The position numbers were made by a program, and so were the translations under genes. Below are positions 23,480-34,469 of a stretch of 64,000 bases of DNA, piece after piece; position 1 is the first letter of the stretch, and the number at the start of each line of letters is the position of its first letter. The stretch spans positions 62,001-126,000 of the forward strand of contig CAXKVV010000053.1 in the NCBI GenBank assembly GCA_964058805.1. The letters run 5' to 3'. The notes below the pieces were generated by a model. The model worked only from the letters and a program-made list of their open reading frames with translations. It was not told the DNA's origin and did not search any database. Source of the DNA: Schoenoplectus triqueter. Its lineage: Eukaryota; Streptophyta; Magnoliopsida; Poales; Cyperaceae.

Positions 23480-24930
23480 GTGGGCAGCTACCAACCAAAA
23501 CTCCTGAGAAAAAGGAGTACAAAAGGCGACAAGAGTACAAAAATATGACATTAATTGTTTTATCTGATGATGATGCCGATAACAAAGACCAAAGGGGCAA
23601 GCATACACCAAAAACGAAGCGAATCAAAGTCTTCAGTACTAGAGGAGTTAAGTCATCCTCTAGCAGTCCACGTGCCAATAAATCAAAAAATAAAAACGGT
23701 ATTCAATTTCAAAATGTTATCACTGTCACACATTTATTATAGCTACTTGATACTAAAAGAAATATGATAATGTTATACTCTTGTATTATTTGTTTAGATT
23801 TATCAAGTATTGGTCTAACAAATGAAGAGATGACTACAGTAGAGTATGTGAGAAATATCCTTCCTAGCGCTAAAGTTGTAGAAATGAGTAGTTTGGGAGG
23901 AGAATTGATATTGACGGGTAATGATATGGACTGTCTCATACAGCCTCCAAATGAGAGTGGCAGATCCAAATGGATCAATGATCAGGTACACATTCATTTT
24001 TATTACTTTTTTTTTCATTTATTTTTTTTTTTTCTAAAATGAATGGTTGGTACAATCATAATATTATTCAAACAGGTTATTAATTGTTGTATCAATATTA
24101 TGGACTCTACAAGACATGGCCACCTCAAAGTAATGACACTTGATACCTGCAACACCAGAATTTATGCCCGACCTGACATAGAGAAAACCACATATCATGT
24201 AGATTTGGAGAGATGGACAAATGTAGGAATACAATTTTTTGATCATGATCTGGTACGTATATAATAATTTCTTTCAAAATTTATTAGTTTGATAAAAACA
24301 TGGATTAGTTCAATGATGATGTTTATATGTAGGTATTCTTCCCTATCAACGACCAAGATGTGCATTGGTATGTCGGCGTCTTAGACCTCGAATCTAAACA
24401 ATTTCAAATATTAGACTCACGGTCTAAGAATTTGCAATACTATGTTAAGTCAACACTCCAATTGGTATGTAATTGTCTTTTTTTCATATAAGATTATTTC
24501 CGTTTGCACCTTCTAATGTATTTATAAATTTTCAGCGCAGAGGAATACAATTTTCGATATCTCTTGCCCTCGGAGCCGATCTTCTGCTCTGGAACATTTA
24601 CAAGTCAGTAGATATAATAAAATGGCCTGTTATTGTGATTAAGACCCCACAACAACCAGATGATCATTCTTGCGGACTATTTGCACTGAAATTTATTGAA
24701 TCATGGCGCGGTGTCTATTTTAAGAGTGACCAACCTTTAGAGGTATCTCTTTTTAATAAAATTTGATATATTCAGAAACTTCATCTACTTCTCCTAATTT
24801 GATTGTATATACTAAACCTGTAGATACAAGCTGAATTATTTAGAAAACAATTGGTGTACCGTCTAATTTTTTCTGAGAAGAATAAACTAAAAAAGGTGCA
24901 AGACGACGTTAAGAAAAAGTTTCATCCAAA
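23480..24930 (+). CDS. ULP1-like (C48) cysteine protease gene carried in the MULE, 5' end unknown
   Basis: Six exons join in frame with GT/AG sites: 23480-23698, 23798-23985, 24076-24252, 24333-24464, 24536-24742 and 24824-24930. A stop follows either after a tiny last exon at 25039-25042 or by reading on. The C-terminal half is a C48 SUMO-protease-like domain with the triad in order: His in DVHWYVGVLDL, Asp in FQILDS, Cys in DDHSCGLFALKF, with the oxyanion Gln in TPQQPDD. The N-terminal part is basic and Ser-rich (KRIKVF, SSSSSPRANKSKNKN). Enzymes of this family cut SUMO from targets; transposon-borne members have no established role. All visible exons are open and in phase, which is unusual for a decayed element. 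The first exon(s) upstream of 23480 were not found. Confidence 0.7.
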
Positions 24931-25049
24931 GTAAGACATTCACGCATACTTGTCTATATTTCTTACTTAGTTGTACTAATTAATTTAAATTGATTTATTT
25001 GACTGAGTTATGTTTTCATCATTTTTTTGACCTCTCAGCTGAAATAGAA

Positions 25050-27200
25050 GTCAGAAACTCAAGTATGTTCGAAGGAGTGAAAGAACCATCATCTCTAAGA
25101 TAATAAGTCTTAGTATTTGTCTTTTTCTTTTCTTATTTTTCTTTATAATGCTCAAGTAGGACAAAACTGAAATCATATTGGTAGCCATAACATGAGTGTT
25201 CTGTTGCTTTTTGTATACACCGCATTGTATTTTTATTTGTATTTTCTTGCACTATGCTCCTGAGTTGGTGACAAGTGATGAGAGGAGTGTCTAAGGAAAA
25301 GAGAGGAGAAATGAGTCATCTCTTTCTTTCAATTGTTGTTCTGCAATAACTAAAATTCATCTATCAAAGAAACATTCAAACTATCCTTTTATCAAAAATA
25401 AAACACAAGAAACTCCCTCTTTAAAACAGCACGGGGTGTCACAGGACAATAAATAAAAGATCCATTAAGTATCCAAAAATTAAAAAAAGAAAGCCACATT
25501 GTTTTTGCAACTAATTTTTCCAAAAAAGTAAATAGTAAAAATACAGTAAATGAAGACTTATATTTAGTTTTTGCAATCAGTTCACCTAGCAGTATGATGC
25601 GAATGTTTACTAAAAAGCAAAGAGAAGGCAAACCAGAATAGAGAAGTCAGATTATGTCAAAAGGAGGCTGTTGTCTTCCCTCCATTCAGAATAATTCCCT
25701 TGTTTTGTAGGCACATAAGTGTACTTCCTCTTAAGGGGAAAAAAATTACCAAATTAAATAACAATGAAGAGTATCAAAAATTTCTTGCTGGTCAATTGGC
25801 TTCCAAATTATTTTTTGCGGAAATGAGATTAAGAGAAAATAAGACCACACTAACTATAGACCACATTTTTCCCCTTTGTTCTAGTTTTTCACACTAGAAC
25901 ATTTGCATCAAACAAATATGCTGATTACTAGCTGCTGATTAGCCTGACTTACTAAATTAAACATGATAAAAGATATAAGTAATTGAAAGATCAAATAATA
26001 TAAAAACTAATATTCAATAACACTGTCATCAAAATATCACAACTCCTGATATGCTCATCACACATAATTAAACATCAAAAATTTAAAATGACGTCTAGTG
26101 ATTGTTAGTCCCAAAAATCCATTTCTCTGATCACTGACAACAAATCTAGTTTCAAACAGAAAATTGGGTGATCAAGTAATATAAAGTATGCTCCTCAAGT
26201 TCAGCCCAATTTAACCTTTAATCAGTGTGCTCATCTCAAAAAAATCATGACTCAGTATAACTGTACTGCAACCCAACCAGTTCAGCAGCTTAAGCAAACT
26301 GCATATGTTCAACAATTCCTATAATCTGAAATATATTTATTAACCTGATGAAATCGGTGCCAATCTCATGATTATCAACCATGTTGCTTTGGGGATTCAA
26401 GCCCTGAGTATTGGTTAAACCACGCACATCTTTAGGACTTATTTTTTCTGAAAAAAATTAAGTAAATATTTTTTGTCATCTAGTAAATAACTGGAATAAA
26501 CTAAAAAATAGAAAGAAAATATCTAAATTATTTACATCTGCTTGGTACAAGGGCGATCACAAAAACCAAGAGGGCCAAGATATAAAGCCTTCTCTAGTTA
26601 TGCCTCCTTTGCATAAGTTCATGACTAGATGCACCGTGCAATCATACGCTCCTGGCTCAAGTCGGTGCTTCAAAATTAAAATATTATAATAACCTGACAA
26701 AGATCAAGAGATGTTACCAAACTAGATGTGCATGCCATAACTTTGTCTTCACTGAAATGATATTAACAAACTATATGGTAACGGAACATAATTTCCTCCA
26801 ATAGAATCCTTAAATGGAAAAGACCCAAAAATAGTACAATTATCAGAAATATTTGCAGTAGCTAATTGAAATTTGGGATGAGAATACTTGATAAACTAAA
26901 AATAATATTCAAATTACATCCTTCTTTATCCTTCCGAACCAAAATATCAGGCATCCATCGAACAAGAAAGTAAAGGTCGCTGGTACAGTTCGTATGGACA
27001 CTTACTAACAAGTATGTTTCTTTAAAATATCATATTTCCTTTAAAAAAATATCTAAACTTAATAAATTGTTCTCTGCCTTCGTGCACAAAAAAATTAACT
27101 ATCAACTAAAATTCAGAAAAATCCAGTCTCAGAGGACTTTACAGGAAATAGGTGTAGATCACTTTGTTTCTCTTCATTTACTCGAACATTGGATGAGAAA
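25050..27200. other. MULE interior, no gene seen
   Basis: A/T-rich sequence with no recognisable coding segment. The last 400 bases before 27630 are GC- and GA-richer and correspond to the inferred right subterminal region. Confidence 0.35.
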
Positions 27201-27639
27201 TCAACATTTTCAGATAGGGTCATTGGTCTCTTTTGGGTAACTTAGGAAGCTTGCCGCATCAGGGTTTAGAAGAGCAAAAAAGTAGAGAGGAAGAGACATC
27301 GATTTAAAAATTTGGGTGAAGAAGAGGGCAAGCGTCCAGGGCGCACTTGCTAGAGTTTTGATTAATTCGCGCTCGTAGAAGTACCGCCTCACTGGGGATG
27401 GACGAGAGAGATGGAAGGAGAAGAGAGACGAGCAGCATAGGGGGAGGAATAATTGAATAAACATAATCGAAATACAAAGAGACGGTTCATTTGAACTGAC
27501 GATATTGTCCTTCCGTCTAAATCTTCTGTTAAATTTAACAGAGAATTCAGAACTGAGTTTTACCACTCGACCGTCAGATCTAAAAGAAATGAACGGTTCA
27601 CATTTATTCCGATCCATTACAGAATTTGCCTAAAAAAAA

Positions 27640-28914
27640 ATATTCTCGAGTTACATTTTTTTTTTCATTTGTGATAGTTGTCCCCCGTGGTAGGAAAAAG
27701 ATGTTTAAATTAAAATTTAAACAGTGACACTTGAGTCACACAGATTCCTCTGGATTGTACGTCTCAAAATATTAAAAAAAATAAAAAATAAATTTTCGGG
27801 TACATGTATGGGGCTGTCTCAGTTAACTACCGTTGCAGATCTAGAATTCTAGATCCGGATTAGCTGTCATTTATTAGTGTTGTTATTTTTTAACATTCGG
27901 TAGATAATAATAAGTCTAATCAGTCTTTGAATGCATAATTGTCGAGTTAGATCCGGTAATTAAAGCGGAGCATATATAATTCCAATTTCGTTACCCTACG
28001 TACTAGGTAATTAGGGACATGCAAAAGTTCAAAAAAAAAATATTATGATTATGATATTTCACAACTGATGCATCTATCATCATTTTCAGTTTGTTAGTTA
28101 TGTCCATCGTTGTCATTATTTTATTATATTGCTAGGATTATGTTGAGTTTGTGTTATGTTGCATTTGCATAGCAAATCACATCAATTCATATAGCGACGT
28201 ACCTCCATTTTAGAGCATGGTTCATAAAAAATCTCATATCAACAGTAATTTTCATTTTGGCAACCATAACTACTATTGGAAAAATTGTATGAAACTTATA
28301 AATATTTTTATAGCTTACATATATTTTCTGTTGAATTTGATGCAGCTTGAAAATTGTTTGGTCACTAGTGATGATAATTAAAGTTGAATTGTAAATTTGA
28401 TTCTCAATTAATTTCAATATTCAAAATGTAGCAAATTTCAACAAATCTGTACGCCTAACTTATAGAATATATTTTTTAAGTTTTACTAGTACTTTTGCAA
28501 TTTTCATAATTACTTAATGACATGCATAACCTAACATTGACTCATTAATGACCTAAATTGCTTTTTTCCTTAATAAAAGTAACATAATGTAATATATTTC
28601 TGCAACAAACGGAAACACCATATATAGTTCATAACAGAACTACAATTAATATCAATGTATAGTTGAAACCAACCTGTTAAATAATAAATCGAACCAGTAT
28701 GGAGCACGCAAAGCAATCTTGAACTCAACTTGTTAACCAAACGTGTGGGTCTGTGGGTTGGATAGCTCAATTTATTAATTTATTAATAGCTCAAACTAAA
28801 TTGAGCACGCTAATTTATTATGAGAAGATTTTGAGCCGACCATTAATTAGATACGAGGTCATTTTGCTCTCCCAAGTCCCAATCATGCAGAGGAAACGAA
28901 TCCACACACCTTGT
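27640..28914. other. Intergenic, A/T-rich
   Basis: No gene or clear repeat recognised. Confidence 0.4.
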
Positions 28915-28924
28915 TATGTTCTAC

Positions 28925-29388
28925 CAGTTTTTATTATTAATAATTATTATTAAATTAATATTGTTAAAAATAAGAGTGAAAACCGTAAAATTTCAAATAT
29001 ACAAATGGCAGCGCGCCACTGGCGCGTTTCAAAAAAATAATGAAACGCCGCGCAACGCCTCCATCTCACTTGCGCCTGCGCGCGTTTTGTATATAAGAAG
29101 GAAACGTGCCACTGTCAGTGGCGCGTTTCAAAAAAAAAACGGAAACGCGCCGCTGGCAGTGGCGCATTTCGTAAAAAAAAAAACGGAAACGCGCCACTGC
29201 CAGTGGCGCGTTTCGTAAAAAAAAAAAAGGAAACGCGCCACTGGCAGTGACGCGTTTCGTAAATTCAAACGCGCAGTGACCGCGCCACTGGCAGTGGCGC
29301 GCTGCCATTCGTATATTTGAAATTTTACGTTTCTCACTCTTATTTTTAATAATATTAATTTAATAAAACTTATTATTACTAAAAACTG
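28925..29388. mobile_element. Mutator-type foldback MITE, GCGCCACTG family, copy 1
   Basis: A perfect 10-bp direct repeat TATGTTCTAC (28915-28924 and 29389-29398) flanks the element. The ends are inverted (CAGTTTTTAT... and ...CTAAAAACTG) and the arms share AATTAATATT, AAAAATAAGAGTG and AAATGGCAGCG-type words. The middle is an array of about six palindromic modules of the form GAAACGCGCCACTGCCAGTG plus GCGCGTTTC, separated by poly-A/T spacers. No protein is encoded; open frames seen here are by-products of the palindromes. Confidence 0.9.
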
Positions 29389-29428
29389 TATGTTCTACAT
29401 ATGCACTTGACGATGACTAGTTCATCAA

Positions 29429-29601
29429 TATTAGAATATATAGTATTTAATCTAGAGACTGTAGAATTTTATATTGATTATTTTCTGATTTTCTGCATTA
29501 TTATTATTATTTTATAATCCTCTAGTATAAATATATAATTTGAGAATAAAATAGAAAATAATTCAGTTATTTAAAATTCAAATACCTTGCAATTACTAAC
29601 A
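29429..29601 (+). repeat. Left LTR
   Basis: 173 bp; its first two bases have drifted from TG to TA. Followed immediately by the tRNA-Met type primer site at 29602-29613. Confidence 0.85.
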
Positions 29602-29982
29602 TGATATCAGAGCCTTGAAAAATCTAGTTGTTGCAGCTCCGTTAGCATTACTGTGCTGCAGCCCATGTTCCTTCTCAATCTCAAGTTCCTTTTCTATCTC
29701 TTTGTTCTGTCCCTACGCACCATGACTGCTAAATATGTCTGGCTTAGGGATTTGAGGCTAAGGTTCCGACATCACCTAGCTTTGCCTTCTGCTTACGTTG
29801 TTGTGTCTTCTATTCGCTGTCGAAGTTGCTACTCGTCTTCGCACTGCCTCAGACCTCAGTGCATGTGCACTCTCGGAGACCCAGATCCGCTTTGTGTGGA
29901 TCATCTCTATTCGTGTTGCCTCCTGTAAGCCGCCTTTCCAGCTCGAGTCGACTGCGCCGACCCATCCTGTGAGCCACTCTGT

Positions 29983-30015
<33 letters not shown>

Positions 30016-31007
30016 GTGTAGTTCTGCTGTGCAAGAGTTTCAGGACTCATGTTTGAAGTAAAACGAGAAGAAGAGAAGATCCTGACTCGATTAAGTGTAC
30101 TGCTTGAAAGAGATTGCTTCTCACTCGATTTGAAGAAGATCGCTCTGATTTGGTTCTGTGAGTCCTCACTAATCTGACGTGACAATTAGAATTGAGTTTT
30201 TAAATTATAAACTATGATTAAAATTTCTAAATTAAAAATTAATTCTTCAATACTAAAATAAAAAATAAATTATGACACATAAAAATAAAAATTCAATAAA
30301 AACTCTCATTATATTTGCTCTGCCTCTATTCAGATCAGATCCTTCATCTGTGCACACTCGTGCCTTTGTCCGGTGACCAGATTCGATGAGCCCCTGTGTT
30401 TGTTGCTTCTATTGAAATCAGATCAGCCTGCTCAATCTATTGCGTGAACTGCTCTGCCACCTATGATAAGTAAACATCAAGGTCTGACAACCTCTCCTAT
30501 TGTTGGTTTTGTGTCTAGGGTTCCGGCCGCCTGGCTCTGTTCCGCCGCCAGACCCCGGTTCTCTCTATCTGTTTGCTGCGTCGCTCTGATTCTGCTCCAG
30601 ATCCTCTGTTGTTCCGTGCGCATCGCCCTACTCTATGCTACGTGTCACTCAGTTCTGTCCTGTGCTACATGCTGCTTCGCTTCACTCTGCACCGTCCATC
30701 ATCAGGAGGAGCCTCTCTCCCGCGGTACCTAAGGTCTCGGTCTATGTCTGTCGTCCGTGCCGAGAGTTCCTTTTGTCTGCATGCACACTTCGTTCGGTGT
30801 GTACTGCTTTTGTTGCGCTACTCCACAAGCCCGATCTACCACTTCTTGCTCGCTCTGTCTTGAATTGTACAAACCTCTTATGTGAGCCGCGACAACACCG
30901 GTATGGGTCTTGCTGAGTTTCATTTATCTTTTTCTATGGACCGCGCAAAGATCATCCCTTTTGTCTCCATTTGATCCGTTGTGACCACGATAATTAGAGG
31001 TGGCAAT

Positions 31008-31319
31008 CGGGCGGGTCGGGTCGGGGTCGGGTTCGGGTTCGGGTCGGGCGGGTCGGGTCAGTTTGACTTTCTGGAAGAAATCGGGTTGGGCCGGGTCGGG
31101 TCGGGTCGGGTCGGGTCAATTTACATGTTGTGTTTTTTTAGATCGTTGATAGATTTCGATTGGATTGAAGGCCATTTGATCTCGGGTCGGGTCGGGTCGG
31201 GTCGGGTTCGGGTCGGGTCGGGTCAGTTTGACTTTCTTAAAAAATCGGGTCGGGTCAGGTTCGGGTCCGGGCGGGTCGGGCGGGTTTGTCGGGTCGGGTC
31301 GGATTCTGCCACCTCTAAC
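31008..31319. mobile_element. hAT-type MITE built from GGGTC repeats, copy 1
   Basis: Inverted ends TAGAGGTGGCA and TGCCACCTCTA are bounded by a perfect 8-bp direct repeat ACGATAAT on both sides, the hAT signature. Both halves are runs of GGGTCGGGTC-type pentamers, flanking a unique centre (ttgatagatttcgattgg, then attgaaggccatttgat). It is nested inside the LTR element at 29429-32674. The Gly/Arg/Val-rich open frame across it is only a translation of the repeat. Confidence 0.88.
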
Positions 31320-32184
31320 GATAATAGATCTGCTTCTTTAAATCTAATTGTTGAAATCCATACACCACGCATAGACCAAGGTTTGGTTCCACCGTACACT
31401 TGTTCAACTCAGAAACCAATTTGTGAAACATTTTAATTAAAGGTTTTGGTGTTTGAAATTTATTAGTTTGGAGATTTATTGTTCGGTGTTTGTTTTGGAG
31501 ATAGAGATAAAATTATCTGAGATAAATATTTGATTTGAGAAATGGCTGAAGGTTAGAGTAGAATGATTTGGTGAGCAAAAAAAGATTTTTACCCGAACTA
31601 CTACTCGATCCGACTATGTGCCTGATCCGTTAAGAGTTTTCTGCCCATATTCACTTTTATGCTCTGCCCGAACTGTTTCTGTCCAATCTATTATACCATC
31701 TGTTACATCCATGACCATGATAATATTCTCATATATTTTTTAAGGTTGTGTCATCTAAAATCTTTATGATAATAACTCTCATTTGTTTTTCTCGAGACCA
31801 TGTCATTTGTTTTCAAACTAAAGATATACTCTATCAAGATATCTTCAGTTTGAGGGAGAGTGTTAATAGTAGGATTTCGATCACCTCTGATGTTTGGCTC
31901 CGTTTTGTTGTCTGATTCGTTCCCTGTTGCTCCCTTCAGTTTAAGATTCTGTCGTGATTTTGTTCTAGCCCCTTCTCTGCTTGTTGAACTACTTCTACTT
32001 CACCCAATCACTGTAACATTATCATTGCCTCAAGATCTGCCCAACCACCATCACTATTTACCATCCCACTCAATCCCACATAAGATCTGATCAGCCATTG
32101 TAACCCTATGTGCACCACCATAATCAACCCTAGCACATGCTCCTTCAAGCGCATCCATTCTGCATAAACCATAATCTCTTTTGA

Positions 32185-32370
32185 TCATCTGAACCAATGA
32201 TCTTCGGATCTTCTGAAATCAGGACCTTCAGGTCATCTGAAAATTTGGACCTTCAAGTCATTTAAAATCTGGACCTTCGGGTAATATGAAATCTGAACTT
32301 TCGGATCATTTGAAATCTAGACCTTCAGGTTATCTGACATTCATGACTTTCGAGTCATCCTTAACCCAAT
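32185..32370. repeat. Minisatellite, about 28-bp unit
   Basis: About seven units related to GGACCTTCAGGTCATCTGAA with variants (CTTCGGATC, CTTCAAGTC, CTTTCGGATC), lying inside the non-autonomous LTR element. Confidence 0.7.
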
Positions 32371-32492
32371 TACTTTAGTTATTCTGAATCCACTATCTTT
32401 GATCATCTGTAGCCACTTCCTTCATCGCTTCGATTAGTTCATCTCCAAACTTCAAAGGCTATCTTCATTGACATTTTTAATTTAAGTGAGGG

Positions 32493-32674
32493 TGTTACAA
32501 TATATAGTATCTAATCTAGAGAAATCTCTAGGATTTTGTATTAATTATTTTTCTAATTTTCTCCATAATTACTTTTCTTATTTCTTATAATCCTCTAGTA
32601 TACATATGTAATTTGAGAATATAATAAAAGACAATTCAGTTATTCAAAATTTAAATACCTCGCAATTACTAACA
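32493..32674 (+). repeat. Right LTR
   Basis: 182 bp, TGTTAC...CTAACA, followed by the ATCAA duplication. Confidence 0.88.
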
Positions 32675-32734
32675 ATCAAAATAAGAAATGGAAAAAAAAA
32701 GATGATGAATAGTTCTCGAGAGAAAAAATACTCA

Positions 32735-33128
32735 AAATGATCGAACCAACTATACAAAATAATTTTCGTATGAATATCAAGATAGAAACCAAATTTTATA
32801 TTTTTTAAAATGGTTCTTTGTTATCAAAGTACAAATGGATCCTACCATACAAAATGATTTTCGTATGAATATCAAGATATAAACTAAATTTTATATTATT
32901 TTAAATTTTTTAAGATAGAAAATTATTTCTTTTGAATGGCTCATAATAACTAAATCAAGTGATATTCTAAAAATCTTAAAAATAATAAAAAATATAAAAA
33001 ATAAAATTTGAACGAAAAATTCGTACGAAAATCATTTTGCTCGGTTGAAACGATCATTTGCACTTTAATAACGAAGAATCAATCTATAGCATGACGCGAT
33101 CTGTACTATGCATAGCACCATAGCCCAA

Positions 33129-33190
<62 letters not shown>

Positions 33191-33623
33191 TGAGGTGATG
33201 GTACTTCATGAAGCACAAAAACCTCTGATGCTTCGCCATATTTTGAATTTAAAAGCCTAAACGGCCGATCCAAACTATTGAACTTGATTTTCATATTGAA
33301 ATATCTTTAGATATCAAATTTTATATTTTTTTTTGAAAATTTTTACTATTTTTTAGATAGGTACAAAGTTTTTTGATCTAATGATTTATGCACCATTCAA
33401 TATTAGTGATTTTTCTCCTATCTAAAAAATAGTAAAAATATATAAAATTTTATCTCCAAAGATATTTCAATATGAAAATCATATTCAATGGTTTGGATCA
33501 GCCATTTGGACTTTCATATACTATAATATATAATAATTATTATATATAATTTAGATGGAGTTTTTTTTTCATGTATGCATGATGAATTTGAGAAGTTATG
33601 ATATAAACTATTGATATAAGATC

Positions 33624-33703
<80 letters not shown>

Positions 33704-34063
33704 TTGAGTTATGGTGCTATGCATAATATGAATCGATTTCATGCTATGCATATGTTCTTCGTTATCAAAGTACAAATGATCGATCCAACCGTACAAAATG
33801 ATTTTCGTATGAATACCTATATGTAGATCAAATTTTATATTTTAAAAAAAATTACTATTTTTTAAAATAGTTAGAAAATTATTTTTTGAATGGCTCATAA
33901 TAACTAAACTAAGTGATTTTCTAACTATCTTAAAAAATAAAAAAATATATAAAATTTGGTTTACATGATCTAGATATTTATATGAAAATTATTTTATATG
34001 ATTGGATTGATCATTTAAACTTTAAAAATGAAGAACTGATCCGTGCTATACATAGTACCATAG
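32735..34063. mobile_element. Chain of foldback MITEs joined by (CT)n(TA)n(GA)n tracts
   Basis: At least three palindromic elements can be read. A right-side copy ends at 33123 with CTATGCATAGCACCATAG; a second, with about 100-bp arms, spans roughly 33260-33530 (arms share CATATTGAAATATCTTT and CTATTTTTTAGATAGG); a third spans about 33709-34063 with ends TTATGGTGCTATGCATA and CTATACATAGTACCATAG. Between them sit compound microsatellites at about 33130-33192 and 33628-33704. The first and third belong to one family, and the microsatellite plus GTTGRGYTATGG belongs to the shared end sequence. Confidence 0.65.
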
Positions 34064-34193
34064 TATCGTATATGCTGAATTTATATGAACTTATTTTTAT
34101 GACATTTAACGTTGAAAAACTTGAATGAGATATGTGGTCCATAGAGGAATGAGATCTTCCATCATATGCATTAGATATGTGGTCCATAAACGT

Positions 34194-34462
34194 TGAAAAA
34201 TGTTGAATATTTGTGTTACATCAATATTTTGTTTTTCTTTAATATTTTCTTGTCAAATGAATTTGTCTTTTTTTTCAAAATGTTCAAGCGTGAACGGTAA
34301 CTTGGTAAGGATTTATGGAGCGAGTAGGAGAAGAAAAATAAGATAAAAGAAAAGCATATCTTTCATTTTTAAATTATAAGCCAAAAAGTTTTTTAATATC
34401 ATTTCTTTTGTTTTTTAAGTGGATTTGGCTGAGCAAACATGGTCCGTATTTCTCTCCGTAAC
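34194..34462 (+). repeat. Left copy of a direct duplication flanking the LINE
   Basis: Shares tgttacatcaatattttg, cttttttttcaaaatg, ttttgttttttaagtggat and catggtccgtatttctc with 36697-36900. It contains about 90 bp (34305-34400) absent from the right copy. Confidence 0.6.
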
Positions 34463-34469
34463 CGTAAAT

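Larger units (their letters stand above)
15909..27630. mobile_element. Large Mutator-like element (chimeric / ULP1-carrying MULE), inferred boundaries
   Basis: Diverged inverted ends can be aligned: left TTCTGTCATGGATTAAAAT near 15914 and right complement TTCTGTAATGGATCGGAAT near 27624. Both continue into regions with shared words such as GAGAGCAGC versus CGAGCAGCA and a run of GA-rich leader sequence. A 9-bp TAAAAAAAA flanks both ends (15900-15908, 27631-27639) but is low-complexity. Inside are captured or degenerate gene pieces (Ca2+-ATPase, GH31, MuDR transposase N-terminus) and an intact-looking ULP1-like protease gene. Plant MULEs carrying ULP1-like genes are known (Kaonashi type). The boundaries and the idea that all of it moved as one unit are inference. 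Confidence 0.45.
29429..32674 (+). mobile_element. Non-autonomous LTR retrotransposon with nested hAT-type MITE
   Basis: LTRs at 29429-29601 and 32493-32674 share ATATATAGTAT(T/C)TAATCTAGAG and end ACTAACA. The primer site TGATATCAGAGC follows the left LTR directly; AAGTGAGGG precedes the right LTR. A perfect 5-bp target duplication ATCAA lies at 29424-29428 and 32675-32679. The interior (about 2.9 kb) has no gag or pol. It contains a (CT)n run at 29984-30013, a nested repeat element at 31008-31319, a second purine-tract/LTR-start-like junction at 31848-31866 (TTTGAGGGAGAGTGTTAATA) and a tandem repeat at 32185-32370. Confidence 0.88.

Noticed and set aside
15909..27639. TAAAAAAAA at both MULE ends as proof of the boundaries
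   Set aside because: Low-complexity and common in A/T-rich DNA; used only as weak support together with the similar ends.
28980..29320. Repeat-spacer pattern resembling a CRISPR array
   Set aside because: The units are palindromes with poly-A/T spacers inside a MITE with perfect 10-bp target duplication, in a plant nuclear genome; there is no leader or cas gene.
29066..29337. Open frames rich in Ala/Arg/Phe across the MITE
   Set aside because: By-products of the repeated palindrome on both strands; the same occurs at 39056-39368.
30981..31436. 151-residue open frame rich in Gly, Arg, Val and Ser
   Set aside because: A translation of the GGGTC array of the hAT-type MITE, continuing into non-coding DNA; no domain.
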